A DNA stretch of 36,552 nucleotides from Muribaculaceae bacterium (GTDB taxonomy: Bacteria > Bacteroidota > Bacteroidia > Bacteroidales > Muribaculaceae), in the NCBI GenBank assembly GCA_910573745.1, contig CAJSYI010000029.1, forward strand, positions 1-36,552, read 5' to 3'. How positions within the stretch are numbered: the stretch's first letter is position 1; each line of letters starts with the position of its first letter. Positions 24,845 through 34,206 of this stretch are shown in pieces. A program made the position numbers and the translations under genes. Under the pieces are notes generated by a model. The model was not told where the DNA came from, searched no databases, and was given only the letters and a program-made list of their open reading frames with translations.

Positions 24845-25897
24845 ATGAAACTTTCGCATTTCAAATTCAAACTGCCCGAAGACCTCATAGCGCAGTATCC
24901 GAGCGAGAACCGCGACGAATGCCGCATGATGGTGGTAAACGTGAAGGACGGAACCATCGAACACAAAATCTTCAAAGAAGTGATCGATTATTTCGACGAA
25001 GGGGATGTCATGGTTTTCAACAACACCAAGGTGTTTCCGGCCCGCCTGCAAGGCAACAAGGAAAAGACCGGTGCCTGCATAGAGGTGTTCCTGCTGCGTG
25101 AACTGAACGCCGACAACAAGTTCTGGGACGTGCTCGTGGAGCCTGCCCGCAAAATCCGCATAGGCAACAAGCTCTATTTCGGCGGCGACGCGATGGTGGC
25201 AGAAGTGATAGACAACACCACCTCGCGCGGACGCACGCTGCGTTTCCTCTACGACGGCAACCACGACGAGTTCAAAGAAGCCCTCTACGCTCTGGGCGAG
25301 ACCCCGCTGCCCGACTACATCAAGCGTCCGGCCGAACCGGAAGACGCCGAACGATACCAGTGCATATTCGCATCGGAAGAAGGGGCAGTGATGGCTCCGG
25401 CCGCAGGGCTGCACTTCAGCCGCGAACTGCTCAAACGCTTTGAAATCAAAGGTGTGGAAAAAGGGTTCATCACGCTCCACAGCGGACGCGGGAATTTCAA
25501 GGACATCGACGTGGAAGACCTCACCAAGCACCGTATGGACTCAGAAGAGATGATTGTGGACGGCGACCTCGTAGACCAGATCAACGCGGCCAAAGACCGC
25601 GAATCACGCGTCTGCGCCGTAGGCACGTCGGTGCTGCGCGCATTGGCAAGCTCCGTATGCATGAACGGACACATCATGCCCTACACCGGATGGACCAACA
25701 AGTTCATCTTCCCTCCCTACGACTTTTCCGTATGCACTTCGATGATTTCCAACTTCCATATGCCCTACTCCACCATGCTGATGATGGTGGCGGCCTTCGG
25801 AGGCTACGACCTCATCATGAAGGCATACGATGTGGCCATCAAAGAGAAATACAAGTTCGGAGCCTACGGCGACGCAATGCTCGTGATACGCAAATGA
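24845..25897 (+). CDS. queA: S-adenosylmethionine:tRNA ribosyltransferase-isomerase
   Basis: QueA transfers and isomerises the ribosyl part of SAM onto preQ1-tRNA to give epoxyqueuosine, in queuosine synthesis. The 350 residues begin [20 protein letters not shown], followed by [15 protein letters not shown]. The mid-region has [17 protein letters not shown] and [14 protein letters not shown], and the end has [20 protein letters not shown] and [11 protein letters not shown]. These are the family's conserved blocks, and the length is standard. It lies 30 bases after truB and 22 before pheT in the same operon. No preQ1 riboswitch is seen in front of it. Confidence 0.95.
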   Translation: MKLSHFKFKLPEDLIAQYPSENRDECRMMVVNVKDGTIEHKIFKEVIDYFDEGDVMVFNNTKVFPARLQGNKEKTGACIEVFLLRELNADNKFWDVLVEPARKIRIGNKLYFGGDAMVAEVIDNTTSRGRTLRFLYDGNHDEFKEALYALGETPLPDYIKRPAEPEDAERYQCIFASEEGAVMAPAAGLHFSRELLKRFEIKGVEKGFITLHSGRGNFKDIDVEDLTKHRMDSEEMIVDGDLVDQINAAKDRESRVCAVGTSVLRALASSVCMNGHIMPYTGWTNKFIFPPYDFSVCTSMISNFHMPYSTMLMMVAAFGGYDLIMKAYDVAIKEKYKFGAYGDAMLVIRK

Positions 25898-25919
25898 CCC
25901 AAAAACACCACAATAAGCA

Positions 25920-28409
25920 ATGAACATTTCGTACAAATGGCTTAAACGCTATATAGATTTCAGGCTTTCGCCGAAAGAGCTGGCAGCATCCCTCACTTCT
26001 CTCGGCCTCGAATGCGACCAGGTGGAGGAAGTGGAAAGCATACGCGGCGGCCTGCGAGGCCTCGTGGTAGGCAAGGTGCTGACCTGCACCGACCATCCCG
26101 ACTCAGACCATCTCCACATCACCACCGTAGACCTCGGCGCAGGAGACCCGGTGCAGATAGTCTGCGGCGCGCCCAACGTGGCCGCCGGACAGACGGTGAT
26201 AGTGGCGACCATCGGCACCAAGCTCTGGATGGGCGACAAGGAAATCACCATCAAGAAATCCAAGATGCGCGGCGTGGAATCCATGGGCATGATATGCGCC
26301 GAAGACGAAATCGGCATCGGCGAAAGCCATGACGGCATAATGGTGCTTCCCGACGGCGTGAAGCCCGGCATACCCGCAGCCGAATACTTCAACGTGGAGA
26401 GCGACTACTGCCTGGAGGTGGAACTGACGCCCAACCGCGTGGACGCCGCAAGCCACTACGGGGTGGCCCGCGACCTGAAGGCACTCTTCACCCGTGAACA
26501 ATGCCTCGGGGATTCCGTCGGCGGAACTCCTGAAATCAACGTCCCGGACGCATCCGCCTTCCGGCCAGACCGCAACGACGGCCAGACACCGGTCGAGGTC
26601 ATCGACCGTCAGGGATGCCCCCGATACAGCGGAATCACCATCAGGGGAATCGAAGTCAAGGAATCTCCCGAATGGCTGCGCAACCTGCTCACGGCCGTCG
26701 GCCAACGTCCCATCAACAACGTGGTGGACATCACCAACTTCATCCTGCTCGGACTCGGACAGCCGCTCCACTGCTTCGACCTCGGCAAAGTGTCAGGAGG
26801 CAAAATCGTGGTGCGTACATGTCCCGAAGGGACGAAGTTCACCACGCTCGACGGCACCGAACGCACGCTGAACGACTCCGACCTGATGATATGCGACGCA
26901 GAGAAGCCAATGTGCATAGCCGGAGTATTCGGCGGCATGGACAGCGGCGTAACGGAATCCACCACCGACGTCTTCATAGAAAGCGCTTATTTCAACCCGA
27001 CACGCGTGAGGCGCACCGCACGCCGCCACGGCCTGAGCACAGATGCGTCGTTCCGCTACGAGCGCGGCACAGACCCCGACATAACGGTCTTCGCCGCAAA
27101 GCTGGCCGCAGTGCTGATCAAGGAGCTTGCCGGAGGCGAGATCTGCGGCGATGTGAGCGACTCATATCCTGAACCGGTGGAACCGGCCGAAATGGACTTC
27201 AGCCTTGACTACTGCGACCGCCTCATAGGGAAAAAACTCCCCAAGGAACTCATCACGGCAATCCTTGCCGCGCTTGAAATCAGCGTCGAGCCTACCGCCG
27301 ACGGACGCATCCTTCATCTCAAGGTGCCGACATACCGCGTGGACGTGTACCGCCCTTGCGACGTGGTGGAGGAAATCCTTCGCGTCTACGGCTACAACAA
27401 CGTGGAGTTCGGAACCGAGATGCACGCCAACCTTTCGCAGAAAGGCGCGACGGACTTCTCATACGCCATGCAGCAGACCGTAAGCGAGATGCTCACAGGC
27501 GAGGGATTCAACGAGATAATGAACAACTCTCTCACCGCGGAAGCGTATTATCCGGAAGAGGGCCGGTTTGCCGCAAACGAATGCGTGCGTCTCCTCAACC
27601 CGCTCAGCAACGAGCTTTGCATCATGCGCCGCACGCTCCTGTTCGGCGGTCTGGAGTCAATCTCCCACAACATAAACCGCAAACTCGCCGACCTGAGCTT
27701 TTACGAATTCGGCAACACCTATCGCTTAGACCCGTCGAAGGAACCGTCTGAAGAGAAACCGCTCGCGCCTTTCTCTGAAAACGCACGTCTCGACCTCTGG
27801 ATGACCGGCCACCGCACTCTTCCGTCATGGACAGGCAAAGGTGAAGAGGCGACTGTGTTCGACCTGAAAGCCATCGTCTTCAACATCCTCCGCCGCCTCG
27901 GCATAAGCGCACGCTCGCTTGACTCACGACAGGAAGCCGACGACATCTTCGCCGCAAAGCTGTCCGTAGCCACACGAAGCGGCAAGCAGCTTGCAGAAAT
28001 CGGAATCCTCAAATCCTGCCTCCTCCGGCGTTTCGAGATTGAACAGCCAGTGGCATACGCCTCAATCGACTGGGACGCACTCATGCAGCTCGCGACAAAG
28101 AACGACGTGAAATACGCGCCCCTGCCGAAGACACAGCCCGTGAAGCGCGACCTGGCCATTCTCGTGGACAAAGCGGTGAGCTTCGCCCAGATAGAGGAGA
28201 CCGTCCGCAAAAGCGAACGCAAGCTCCTCGGAGAGGTATGGCTGTTTGACGTCTATGAAGGCAAGAACCTTCCGGAAGGAAAGAAGTCGTATGCCATAAG
28301 CATGACGCTTCAGGATCCGGAAAAGACACTAAACGACAAACAGATAGAAGCCGTGATGAAGAAGGTTACGGCAAACCTGCAACGCGAACTCGGAGCCGAA
28401 CTCCGCTGA
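25920..28409 (+). CDS. pheT: Phenylalanyl-tRNA synthetase beta subunit
   Basis: The beta chain of the alpha2-beta2 PheRS charges tRNA-Phe with PheS. The 829 residues show domains in the family order. The N-terminal MNISYKWLKRYIDF is followed by an EMAP-like tRNA-binding domain (about 40-155, including IVCGAPNVAAGQ). The B3/B4 editing domain follows (around RPINNVVDITNFILLGLGQPLHCFD in two conserved pieces), then the B5 domain (about 405-475). Next come a catalytic-like core and a C-terminal FDX-ACB domain from about 735 (VKRDLAILVDKAV to LQRELGAEL). pheS is not in the window, as is normal for Bacteroidetes. Confidence 0.95.
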   Translation: MNISYKWLKRYIDFRLSPKELAASLTSLGLECDQVEEVESIRGGLRGLVVGKVLTCTDHPDSDHLHITTVDLGAGDPVQIVCGAPNVAAGQTVIVATIGTKLWMGDKEITIKKSKMRGVESMGMICAEDEIGIGESHDGIMVLPDGVKPGIPAAEYFNVESDYCLEVELTPNRVDAASHYGVARDLKALFTREQCLGDSVGGTPEINVPDASAFRPDRNDGQTPVEVIDRQGCPRYSGITIRGIEVKESPEWLRNLLTAVGQRPINNVVDITNFILLGLGQPLHCFDLGKVSGGKIVVRTCPEGTKFTTLDGTERTLNDSDLMICDAEKPMCIAGVFGGMDSGVTESTTDVFIESAYFNPTRVRRTARRHGLSTDASFRYERGTDPDITVFAAKLAAVLIKELAGGEICGDVSDSYPEPVEPAEMDFSLDYCDRLIGKKLPKELITAILAALEISVEPTADGRILHLKVPTYRVDVYRPCDVVEEILRVYGYNNVEFGTEMHANLSQKGATDFSYAMQQTVSEMLTGEGFNEIMNNSLTAEAYYPEEGRFAANECVRLLNPLSNELCIMRRTLLFGGLESISHNINRKLADLSFYEFGNTYRLDPSKEPSEEKPLAPFSENARLDLWMTGHRTLPSWTGKGEEATVFDLKAIVFNILRRLGISARSLDSRQEADDIFAAKLSVATRSGKQLAEIGILKSCLLRRFEIEQPVAYASIDWDALMQLATKNDVKYAPLPKTQPVKRDLAILVDKAVSFAQIEETVRKSERKLLGEVWLFDVYEGKNLPEGKKSYAISMTLQDPEKTLNDKQIEAVMKKVTANLQRELGAELR

Positions 28410-28453
28410 CAGAACAATCAAAAAAAAACAACACATACAACTTTTTTCAGACA

Positions 28454-29179
28454 ATGGGAAGAGCATTTGAATACCGTAAAGCCCGCAAACTCAAGCGTTG
28501 GGGCAACATGAGCCGCACGTTCACCCGCATCGGCAAAGAAATAACCATGGCCGCGAAGACCGGCGGTGCAGACCCCGACATGAACCCGAGGCTCCGCGTG
28601 CTGATGCAGAACGCAAAGGCCGCCAACATGCCCAAAGACACCGTCGAACGCGCCATCAAGAAAGCCACCGAGAAGGATGCCAGCGACTACAAGGAAATCG
28701 TCTACGAAGGATACGGCCCCCACGGAATAGCAATCGTGGTGGAAACCGCCACCGACAACAACCAGCGCACCGTGGCCAACGTCCGCTCCTACTTCAACAA
28801 GCACGGAGGTTCGCTCGGCACGCAGGGCTCGCTCTCGTTCCTTTTCGACCACAAGAGCATATTCCACGTGAAACCATCCGCCGACGCCTCACAGGAGGAA
28901 TTCGAGCTCGACCTTATGGACTTCGAGGCCGAACTCGAGGCCGAAGAGGAAGAATGGCTCATCACCGGCGCGTTCGACCAATTCAGCAACATACAGAAAT
29001 TCCTTGAGGAGAAAGGGATGGAAATCGTGTCGGCAGAATTCGAGCGCATCCCCACCGACTACAAAGAGGTTACTCCCGACCAGCGCGCGGCCATCGAGAA
29101 GCTCCTCGAGAAATTCGAAGACGACGAAGACGTTCAGAACGTCTTCCACAACATGAAAGAGGACGAAGACGCCGAATAA
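28454..29179 (+). CDS. YebC/PmpR-family protein
   Basis: The 241-residue cytoplasmic protein begins MGRAFEYRKARKLKRWGNMS, a YebC N-terminus. It contains RIGKEITMAAKTGGADPDMN, NAKAANMPKDTVERAIKKA and YEGYGPHGIAIVVE, all conserved in the family. YebC proteins have been described as transcription regulators and, more recently, as factors that relieve ribosome stalling at proline-rich stretches; either could apply. The C-terminal end is strongly acidic (KEDEDAE). It is the last gene of the operon, followed by a strong hairpin. Confidence 0.93.
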   Translation: MGRAFEYRKARKLKRWGNMSRTFTRIGKEITMAAKTGGADPDMNPRLRVLMQNAKAANMPKDTVERAIKKATEKDASDYKEIVYEGYGPHGIAIVVETATDNNQRTVANVRSYFNKHGGSLGTQGSLSFLFDHKSIFHVKPSADASQEEFELDLMDFEAELEAEEEEWLITGAFDQFSNIQKFLEEKGMEIVSAEFERIPTDYKEVTPDQRAAIEKLLEKFEDDEDVQNVFHNMKEDEDAE

Positions 29180-29206
29180 TCCCCCTCCTTCACCAATCCT
29201 ACCGAC

Positions 29207-29256
29207 ATAATCAGAAGGAGGAGTGCCACTCATACGGCACTCCTCCTTCTGATTAT
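29207..29256 (+). terminator. Long hairpin terminator after yebC
   Basis: A perfect 21-bp stem spans 29207-29227 and 29236-29256 around an 8-base loop; its GC-rich core is GGAGGAGTGCC. The following sequence is AT-rich (AATGTTTATA) but has no real T-run. It ends the ftsX-yebC operon. Confidence 0.8.
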
Positions 29257-29262
29257 AATGTT

Positions 29263-29297
29263 TATAACGCGAGTTCGGGATAAGAACTCGCGTTATA
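29263..29297. repeat. Palindromic site, 14-base arms with a 7-base spacer
   Basis: The arms TATAACGCGAGTTC (29263-29276) and GAACTCGCGTTATA (29284-29297) are perfect inverted copies around the asymmetric spacer GGGATAA. The arrangement resembles tyrosine recombinase core sites. Bases 29267-29286 recur exactly at 36433-36452. The site sits at the point where the upstream minus-strand gene loses its reading context, 6 bases from the yebC terminator. Confidence 0.7.
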
Positions 29298-30559
29298 GGA
29301 TACGTCCTGACCATAACAGGAATGGACTCCTTCGACATAAGTTCACCGTCAGTGGCCATGACCGTGTAGAAATACTCGGTTCCAGGTTCAAGTCCGTCAA
29401 TCCTCATTTCGGTTGCCGTTCCGGCGGATTTGCGATCCATACCGTTGACAATGACCTTGGTGAAAGAAACCTCCCTGCGGACGGTTACATCATACAATGC
29501 CAGCGGCCCTCTGTTCGTGCCCTCTCCTTTATAACATATGCGAACGGCCCGGGTGCCGAACGGGAATCCGGCCACAGTGTCCACGCGTCCACCTTCCCGC
29601 TCAGTAACCTCAACCACTGAATGCGGCCTCCATTCCTCATCCACAAATGCATAAACCGAAACCGGATTACCCTCAGTCTTGCCCGATTCCCGGTGCCAGA
29701 AGACCAAAGAATGGATGTCCGTGGGATAGACAGCCGATTCCAACGCGGCTCCGCTGCCGTTCATTCTCGGCGAAGGGCTACCCTCTCCGCAATACCCATC
29801 ATTCAAAAAAGTGAATCCAGATGAGGAAATCCAGCCCTCGCCAAGACACTCGACACCTCCAGTGAAGTCTTGCGTATCGGCTTCAGTCGTCATATCTGTC
29901 TTCCGGAAAAGCGTAACGAAATATTCCGTCGCGCCTTCAAGGGGCAGCCAGGAGGCAGTGAAGCCCTTGTCATTGACCGATGGAGAAGCCACCGGACTCG
30001 GCTCATACCATTCAAACGTGGGGGCACCTGTCAGCACCTCCACTTTCTCCGAAGCCGGACTTGCACCTTTGCCGATTTGATAGGCACAGACCGTATAACC
30101 GTATTCAGTCTCCGGTGCCAGATCCGATACAAGCAATTCGGCAGCCTCGGCCGGAACCTCTTCCACAAGAACATAATCATCAACACCTTCCATACTAATG
30201 GAGACCGCATATTTGACTGCATTCGGAACAGGTCGCCACCTCGCCTTGAATGAATAAGAACCAACCTCCGCTGCGGCAAGAGCTTCGGGAACAGCACTGG
30301 GTTCCAAGCCTCCGGCCACCTTGAACGAGACGACACCGCGTCGGGACTCCGCTATCTCTGTTATGGGAAGGTCGAGCACATCGCCTGTCCACGTTTTCAT
30401 CGCCGGACGAGTGCAGTTGGTGAATGAGGTGATTCCATCAGTTCCGGGAAACGCGTCTCCAGGATAGGATGTTCGTGTCAATTTGTTGTCGGCCTCTATC
30501 AGATCCATCTCTTCCGACGAATTCATGAAGACGCACCAAGGTTTCGGCATAGAGGCCAT
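29263..30559 (-). pseudogene. Broken FN3 / M6-metalloprotease-like C-terminal region
   Basis: This frame encodes what looks like the middle and end of a large secreted Bacteroidetes protein. MDLIEADNKLTRTSYPG, followed by FPGTDGITSFTN and TWTGDVLDLPITEIAES, resembles the end of the catalytic domain of M6 (immune-inhibitor-A-like) metalloproteases. Two or three fibronectin type III repeats follow (PETEYGYTVCAYQIGKG and PGTEYFYTVMATDGE mark strand ends). No HExxH protease motif remains. No normal start exists: a TAG precedes its first ATG. No normal end exists either: after VMVRTYP it runs through the palindrome, the yebC terminator and antisense yebC to 28889. Both ends are lost, so I call it a remnant. 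Confidence 0.7.
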
Positions 30560-30686
30560 ACGCTATCCCGGATTCCGCCTCATCCAGCTCCGGAATCATA
30601 CCGCCAGCATCTGACGAACAGCTGGCAAAGAGCAACAAAAGCAACCCCGAAATATGAAACGCTTTTGCTGCAAGCCCTTTTCCCAT
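30438..30686 (-). pseudogene. Lipoprotein signal fragment out of frame with the FN3 remnant
   Basis: MGKGLAAKAFHISGLLLLLF followed by ASCSSDAGG is a clear lipoprotein signal (Cys at residue 23). After about 45 residues the frame becomes unconvincing (RDGSDRGRQQIDTN) and stops at 30438, while the FN3 remnant runs in another frame over the same bases. The simplest reading is an N-terminal fragment joined to a C-terminal fragment by a deletion that also shifted the frame. The ATG directly follows the stop of the next lipoprotein gene (TGAATG). Confidence 0.65.
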
Positions 30687-31286
30687 TCAATAGCGGTTTA
30701 AGACGATGCTCACGAAGACGGCATCGGTGCCGTTGGGAGCATGGGCCTTGCGTTTCTCAAAACGTATGAGGCCGCCCCCGAAGTCATACACGTCGAGTTC
30801 AGTCTCGTCATCGTCATCATACTCTGTGCTTTCCACTATGTCCGCCTTCCCGAGACCGAGGTTGGCGACCACGTATTCCTCCAGGTCGTCCGGCAGGAGA
30901 TCTCCCAAATGCACATTGCGTATCACCGCCGAACTGTCCGTCAGGACATCCACAGACCATTCTCCGGGATTGCCCTGCACGTCGGTGTATATCGGACGGC
31001 CCTGACCGTCGGTAAGTATGCCTTCATAGTCATAGTCGGTGCTGTCGAGAGGTTCGCCGACCTTAAGGGCGTCGGCAAGGCTCCGCACTGTCATGGCAAT
31101 GTCCGCATCGGCATGGAACGCCTGCTCCGACGCGCGCTCCTTGCCGCTTTCGCGTATGGCATCCTTGCGTCCGCAGGACGCAACCACTACGACAAAAACT
31201 ATCAATGCCGCAAGAAGAGCTGCATCCATCTGCCGGACAGCCTTTGTCTGGCTAATGAACATAGCGTGAATCCGTTCCTGAATCAT
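30687..31286 (-). CDS. Small lipoprotein of unknown function
   Basis: The 199 residues include a hydrophobic segment, MDAALLAALIVFVVVVASCG, ending in a lipobox-like VASC (Cys 38), so it is probably lipidated. The mature part is acidic (EYDDDDETELDVYDFGGG) and has ILTDGQGRPIYTDVQGNPGEWS, with no domain I recognise. The ATG at 31286 overlaps the stop of the flavoprotein gene (ATGA). ATGs at 31262 and 31229 give shorter and more ordinary signal peptides. It probably forms an operon with the flavoprotein and with the broken lipoprotein gene downstream. Confidence 0.75.
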   Translation of the reverse strand: MIQERIHAMFISQTKAVRQMDAALLAALIVFVVVVASCGRKDAIRESGKERASEQAFHADADIAMTVRSLADALKVGEPLDSTDYDYEGILTDGQGRPIYTDVQGNPGEWSVDVLTDSSAVIRNVHLGDLLPDDLEEYVVANLGLGKADIVESTEYDDDDETELDVYDFGGGLIRFEKRKAHAPNGTDAVFVSIVLNRY

Positions 31287-31900
31287 TTTATGAAGTTGGT
31301 GCGCACCAGCGGCATTTCCGCTTCGGGACAAAGCGGACCGGAGGCATGTATCTTCTTCAGAAGCCAAGCCATGTTCCGCCCGAGAGTGCGCATTGTCTGC
31401 ATCCCTTCTCCGTCCTGCAGCACCTCTTCCGGCGCGCGGCCATAGGCCATATTCCAATATTGGGAAGACACAACCGGCATGGAAAGGATGGTGAAATACT
31501 TGTTCAGACGGTCGAACGTTGTGCTCGCACCCCCTCTGCGTGCTACTGCCACTGACGCTCCCGGCTTGTACTTCAGGTGTTTGCCTCCGCTGTAGAACAG
31601 CCTGTCGAGCAATGCGCAAAGCGAGCCGTTGGGGCCTGCATAATACGTAGGCGACCCGATCACAAGCCCGTCTATTTCAGGGAGCAGATTCAGCAAACGC
31701 TCATAAAGACCGTCATGGAAGACGCACCGCCCCAGCTCCATACATTTGTAGCATCCTATGCATCCCTGCACGGCCTGCGTGCCGATCCATTCCTCCACGG
31801 TCTCCACGCCCTCATTCTCAAGTGCCTTGGCCACTTCCGCCAAGGCGCAATGCGTGTTGCCATCGCGGTGCGGGCTGCCGTTTATCAACAATACTTTCAT
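31283..31900 (-). CDS. Flavodoxin-fold NAD(P)H-dependent FMN reductase
   Basis: The 205-residue cytoplasmic protein begins MKVLLINGSPHRDGNTHCAL, the FMN-phosphate loop of NADPH-dependent FMN reductases and iron-sulfur flavoproteins. GCIGCYKCMELGRCVF (46-61) carries four cysteines in the usual position of the Isf/flavodoxin_2 cluster motif, and VIGSPTYYAGPNG is the second FMN-binding loop. It may bind a 4Fe-4S cluster, but only the motif is seen. The partner and substrate are unknown. It overlaps the small lipoprotein gene by 4 bases. Confidence 0.88.
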   Translation of the reverse strand: MKVLLINGSPHRDGNTHCALAEVAKALENEGVETVEEWIGTQAVQGCIGCYKCMELGRCVFHDGLYERLLNLLPEIDGLVIGSPTYYAGPNGSLCALLDRLFYSGGKHLKYKPGASVAVARRGGASTTFDRLNKYFTILSMPVVSSQYWNMAYGRAPEEVLQDGEGMQTMRTLGRNMAWLLKKIHASGPLCPEAEMPLVRTNFIK

Positions 31901-31921
31901 AGTCCTTTTCGATTAAGTAAA

Positions 31922-31963
31922 CGTCGGCTCCGCCTTACGCATACATTAAGGCGAAGCCGGACG
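31922..31963 (-). terminator. Terminator-like hairpin after the TPR lipoprotein gene
   Basis: CGTCGGCTCCGCCTTA (31922-31937) pairs with 31947-31963 (core TAAGGCG, AGCCGGACG), with one bulge and one mismatch. It lies 11 bases downstream of the TPR gene stop on the minus strand. The following TTTACTTAATC is only weakly T-rich. Confidence 0.55.
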
Positions 31964-31974
31964 CTGTGCATTTA

Positions 31975-33672
31975 TCAGAGATAGCTTAGATTGTAAGAAG
32001 CGAACTCAAGGTCGTTCTTGGCGCGGCCAAGCAGCGACGGGTCAAGGCGCACGGCCTGGCGAAGGTTGCTCATCACCATATTCTCGTTCTTCTGACGGGC
32101 ACCGAGCACAGCAGTCAGGTAATAGGTGGTGGCATCAGGATTCGGAATCGACGAAAGCGTGGTGCGCGCCGCAGAATAATCCTTGGCCAGAATCTGGGCA
32201 AGCGCCGCGTTGTTGGTCTTGGCCGAGCCGAAAGCGTTGAGAGCCTTTGAAGTCTCGCCCTGGGTGAGATAATACACACCAAGGGCATCAGCGGCCTCAG
32301 GCAGACCGGAAGCCTGTCCGATCATGGCGTTGGCGTTGGAATAGCGGCCTTCAAGGAGCGCGACAAGCCCCATGTTCATCTCAGCCTCCTTAGACTGCGG
32401 ATTGAGCGCAAGAGCCTTCTGGAAAGACGACTGCGCGACCTTGTAGTCTCCTGCCACGTACTGGGTCATGCCAAGGTTGTTGAACGTGCGGTAATCGTTC
32501 GGGAAAAACTCCGTTGACTTCTTGTAGATTCCCATCTTCTTGGCATTGTCGTCGGTCAGCGTAGCCACATAGAGCATCTCGTCCGCAGTGAGCTTTCCGG
32601 GGTCGGTGCCGAAAAGCTCAACAAGCTCCCGGTCGCTCTTGCCTATGACGTTGATTGTTGCCATCACGCGGGAATAACGCAACTGAGGCAGAATCTGGTC
32701 GGCAAGCTCGTTGAACACGGAAGAAAGATTGCGTATCTCCTGCTCACGCTGCACAGGATCCTTATACATCTTCAGCACGCTGAGGATAAGGTCTTTGTCC
32801 TGAATGTTGCTGTTCTCGACAAGCTGCTGGAACCCTTCCCAGTCCTCCGGCGTGAACGAAGAGGTAAGTTCGCCGAACTCCGTGATTTTGTCCTTCTTGA
32901 GCTGATTCTCAAGATAAGCCGTCGTGTTCTTTTCACGCTTCTGGGCAAGCTGCTCGTTGAATTCATAGCTGCCCTCAGGCGACGCGTAAGAATTGACAGT
33001 CAGCGATGCAATCTGCTGGTTGGATGCCTTGCTCGCCTCCATCAGACGCTTGTTGAGATCCACATAGTCCGCCTTGGAGGTCTGGGATGAGCGCACATTG
33101 GCCTGGTTGATGAGGAAATGTATGTCCGCGCTGTACTTCTCGGCAATTATTTTCTGGAAATTGTCAGGAGCCACGGCAGGCTTCACCGTAGCGGCAGAAG
33201 CGAGCGTGGACGTAGCAACCACACCGTAGCCAACCTTCACACGAGGAAGCTCATACATCTTACCGTTCTGGTCCACATTGAAATCAAGGAACAGCTCGGA
33301 CTTCTCCATACCCGGCTGATAGGCCACATTGAACGGCACATTTACATGGCCGCCCTCTTTGTAACTTACCACCTGCCCGTTGGCCCTCACGTCCTCTCCC
33401 TGGAAAATCACAGGCTGACCCGCTGCCGACATCTCGGAAGATCCCTCTGTCCAGCAAAGCACCGGAGTCGCGGTAACCTTCGCATTCTTTACCATGAATT
33501 TCTGAGGAAGACTGCCGTTCACAGTGGCCGGCACGTTTTCGCCTACCGTCTCAATAGGCGTCGGAACAGTGGAAAAGAAACTGCTCTGGAAAGCGCCCTG
33601 CTTCTTGGAGCATCCGGCAAGGCCGACCGCCACCACCGCAGCAAGAGCGGCATAAGAAAGTCTGTACGTCAT
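31975..33672 (-). CDS. OmpA-like / tetratricopeptide-repeat lipoprotein
   Basis: From ATG 33672 the 565 residues start with a lipoprotein signal (MTYRLSYAALAAVVAVGLAGC, Cys 21). Residues about 55-150 are beta-rich (PRVKVGYGVVATS). Residues 180-260 resemble an OmpA-type fold, with ADIHFLINQANVR and LTVNSYASPEGSYEFNEQLA where OmpA-like proteins read SYASPEGS. Residues 385-565 contain TPR-like helices (FNNLGMTQYVAGDYKVAQSS, ALALNPQSKEAEMNMGLVA, AVRLDPSLLGRAKNDL). Exported to the outer membrane, it may bind peptidoglycan or act as an assembly scaffold. This is a standard Bacteroidales protein, and nothing looks damaged. A longer upstream frame to 33729 is unlikely because it puts 19 extra residues before the signal. 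Confidence 0.85.
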   Translation of the reverse strand: MTYRLSYAALAAVVAVGLAGCSKKQGAFQSSFFSTVPTPIETVGENVPATVNGSLPQKFMVKNAKVTATPVLCWTEGSSEMSAAGQPVIFQGEDVRANGQVVSYKEGGHVNVPFNVAYQPGMEKSELFLDFNVDQNGKMYELPRVKVGYGVVATSTLASAATVKPAVAPDNFQKIIAEKYSADIHFLINQANVRSSQTSKADYVDLNKRLMEASKASNQQIASLTVNSYASPEGSYEFNEQLAQKREKNTTAYLENQLKKDKITEFGELTSSFTPEDWEGFQQLVENSNIQDKDLILSVLKMYKDPVQREQEIRNLSSVFNELADQILPQLRYSRVMATINVIGKSDRELVELFGTDPGKLTADEMLYVATLTDDNAKKMGIYKKSTEFFPNDYRTFNNLGMTQYVAGDYKVAQSSFQKALALNPQSKEAEMNMGLVALLEGRYSNANAMIGQASGLPEAADALGVYYLTQGETSKALNAFGSAKTNNAALAQILAKDYSAARTTLSSIPNPDATTYYLTAVLGARQKNENMVMSNLRQAVRLDPSLLGRAKNDLEFASYNLSYL

Positions 33673-33919
33673 AGTCGTTTGATTTATAATCATTTGAATT
33701 AAATTCCAAGCACCTTGAGGCATGTACACGCATTGATAATGCCATACACATACCTAAAATATTCGGTAAAATTAATCAAAAAATCTCTATTGCAGAACGT
33801 TTTTCCTAAATCATTTCAAGGCATAACGACACCCGCAAAACACACTCAAAAAACACATAAATATAAAATGCTGAAAATCAATATTTTGCAATTTTATTGA
33901 AAATTTTTATTCAAAAATA
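33673..33919. other. AT-rich gene-free stretch
   Basis: This is the upstream region of the TPR lipoprotein on one side and of the tRNA-Lys promoter on the other. I see no gene, strong hairpin or consensus minus-strand promoter in it. It is A/T-rich with A-runs near 33778 and 33845. AAAACACACTC near 33837 shares ten bases with the MITE end, which could be chance. Confidence 0.6.
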
Positions 33920-33951
33920 TTTGGCCAGTAATAAAAAACGTCGTAACTTTG
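33920..33951 (+). promoter_or_regulatory. Promoter of tRNA-Lys
   Basis: TTTG (33920-33923), a 20-base spacer and TAACTTTG (33944-33951) match the consensus fully. Transcription would begin about 60 bases before the tRNA. Confidence 0.87.
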
Positions 33952-34018
33952 CACTCGCAAACGGGACAGAGACCGAGCGCAAGCAAAGACGACCTCCCGC
34001 AAGCACACCAACATTAAT

Positions 34019-34091
34019 GACTCCGTGGCTCAGTTGGTAGAGCAAATGACTCTTAATCATTGGGTCGTGGGTTCGAGCCCCACCGGGGTCA
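34019..34091 (+). tRNA. tRNA-Lys (anticodon CTT)
   Basis: The acceptor GACTCCG (34019-34025) pairs with CGGGGTC (34084-34090), discriminator A at 34091. The D-arm is GCTCAGTTGGTAGAGC. The anticodon stem AATGA/TCATT carries loop CTCTTAA (CTT, reading AAG), and the T-arm is GTGGGTTCGAGCCCCAC. CCA is not encoded. It is intact and lies about 500 bases before the recombinase gene. Confidence 0.97.
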
Positions 34092-34114
34092 CAAAAGGGT
34101 CTATCAGACCGATG

Positions 34115-34155
34115 AAAACCTCTGAAAATCGTTGATTTTCAGAGGTTTTTCTTTT
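34115..34155 (+). terminator. Intrinsic terminator after tRNA-Lys
   Basis: A perfect 16-bp stem, AAAACCTCTGAAAATC (34115-34130) with GATTTTCAGAGGTTTT (34134-34149), has loop GTT. It is followed by TTTTTCTTTTT. Confidence 0.92.
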
Positions 34156-34206
34156 TACCCCTGTCCCCGTCCGGCGCAAAATATTGAAACTGCGGGTGTG
34201 CAAAAA

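Noticed and set aside
33837..33847. AAAACACACTC as a third MITE end
   Set aside because: Only about ten bases match the terminal repeat and the neighbouring sequence does not continue the alignment.
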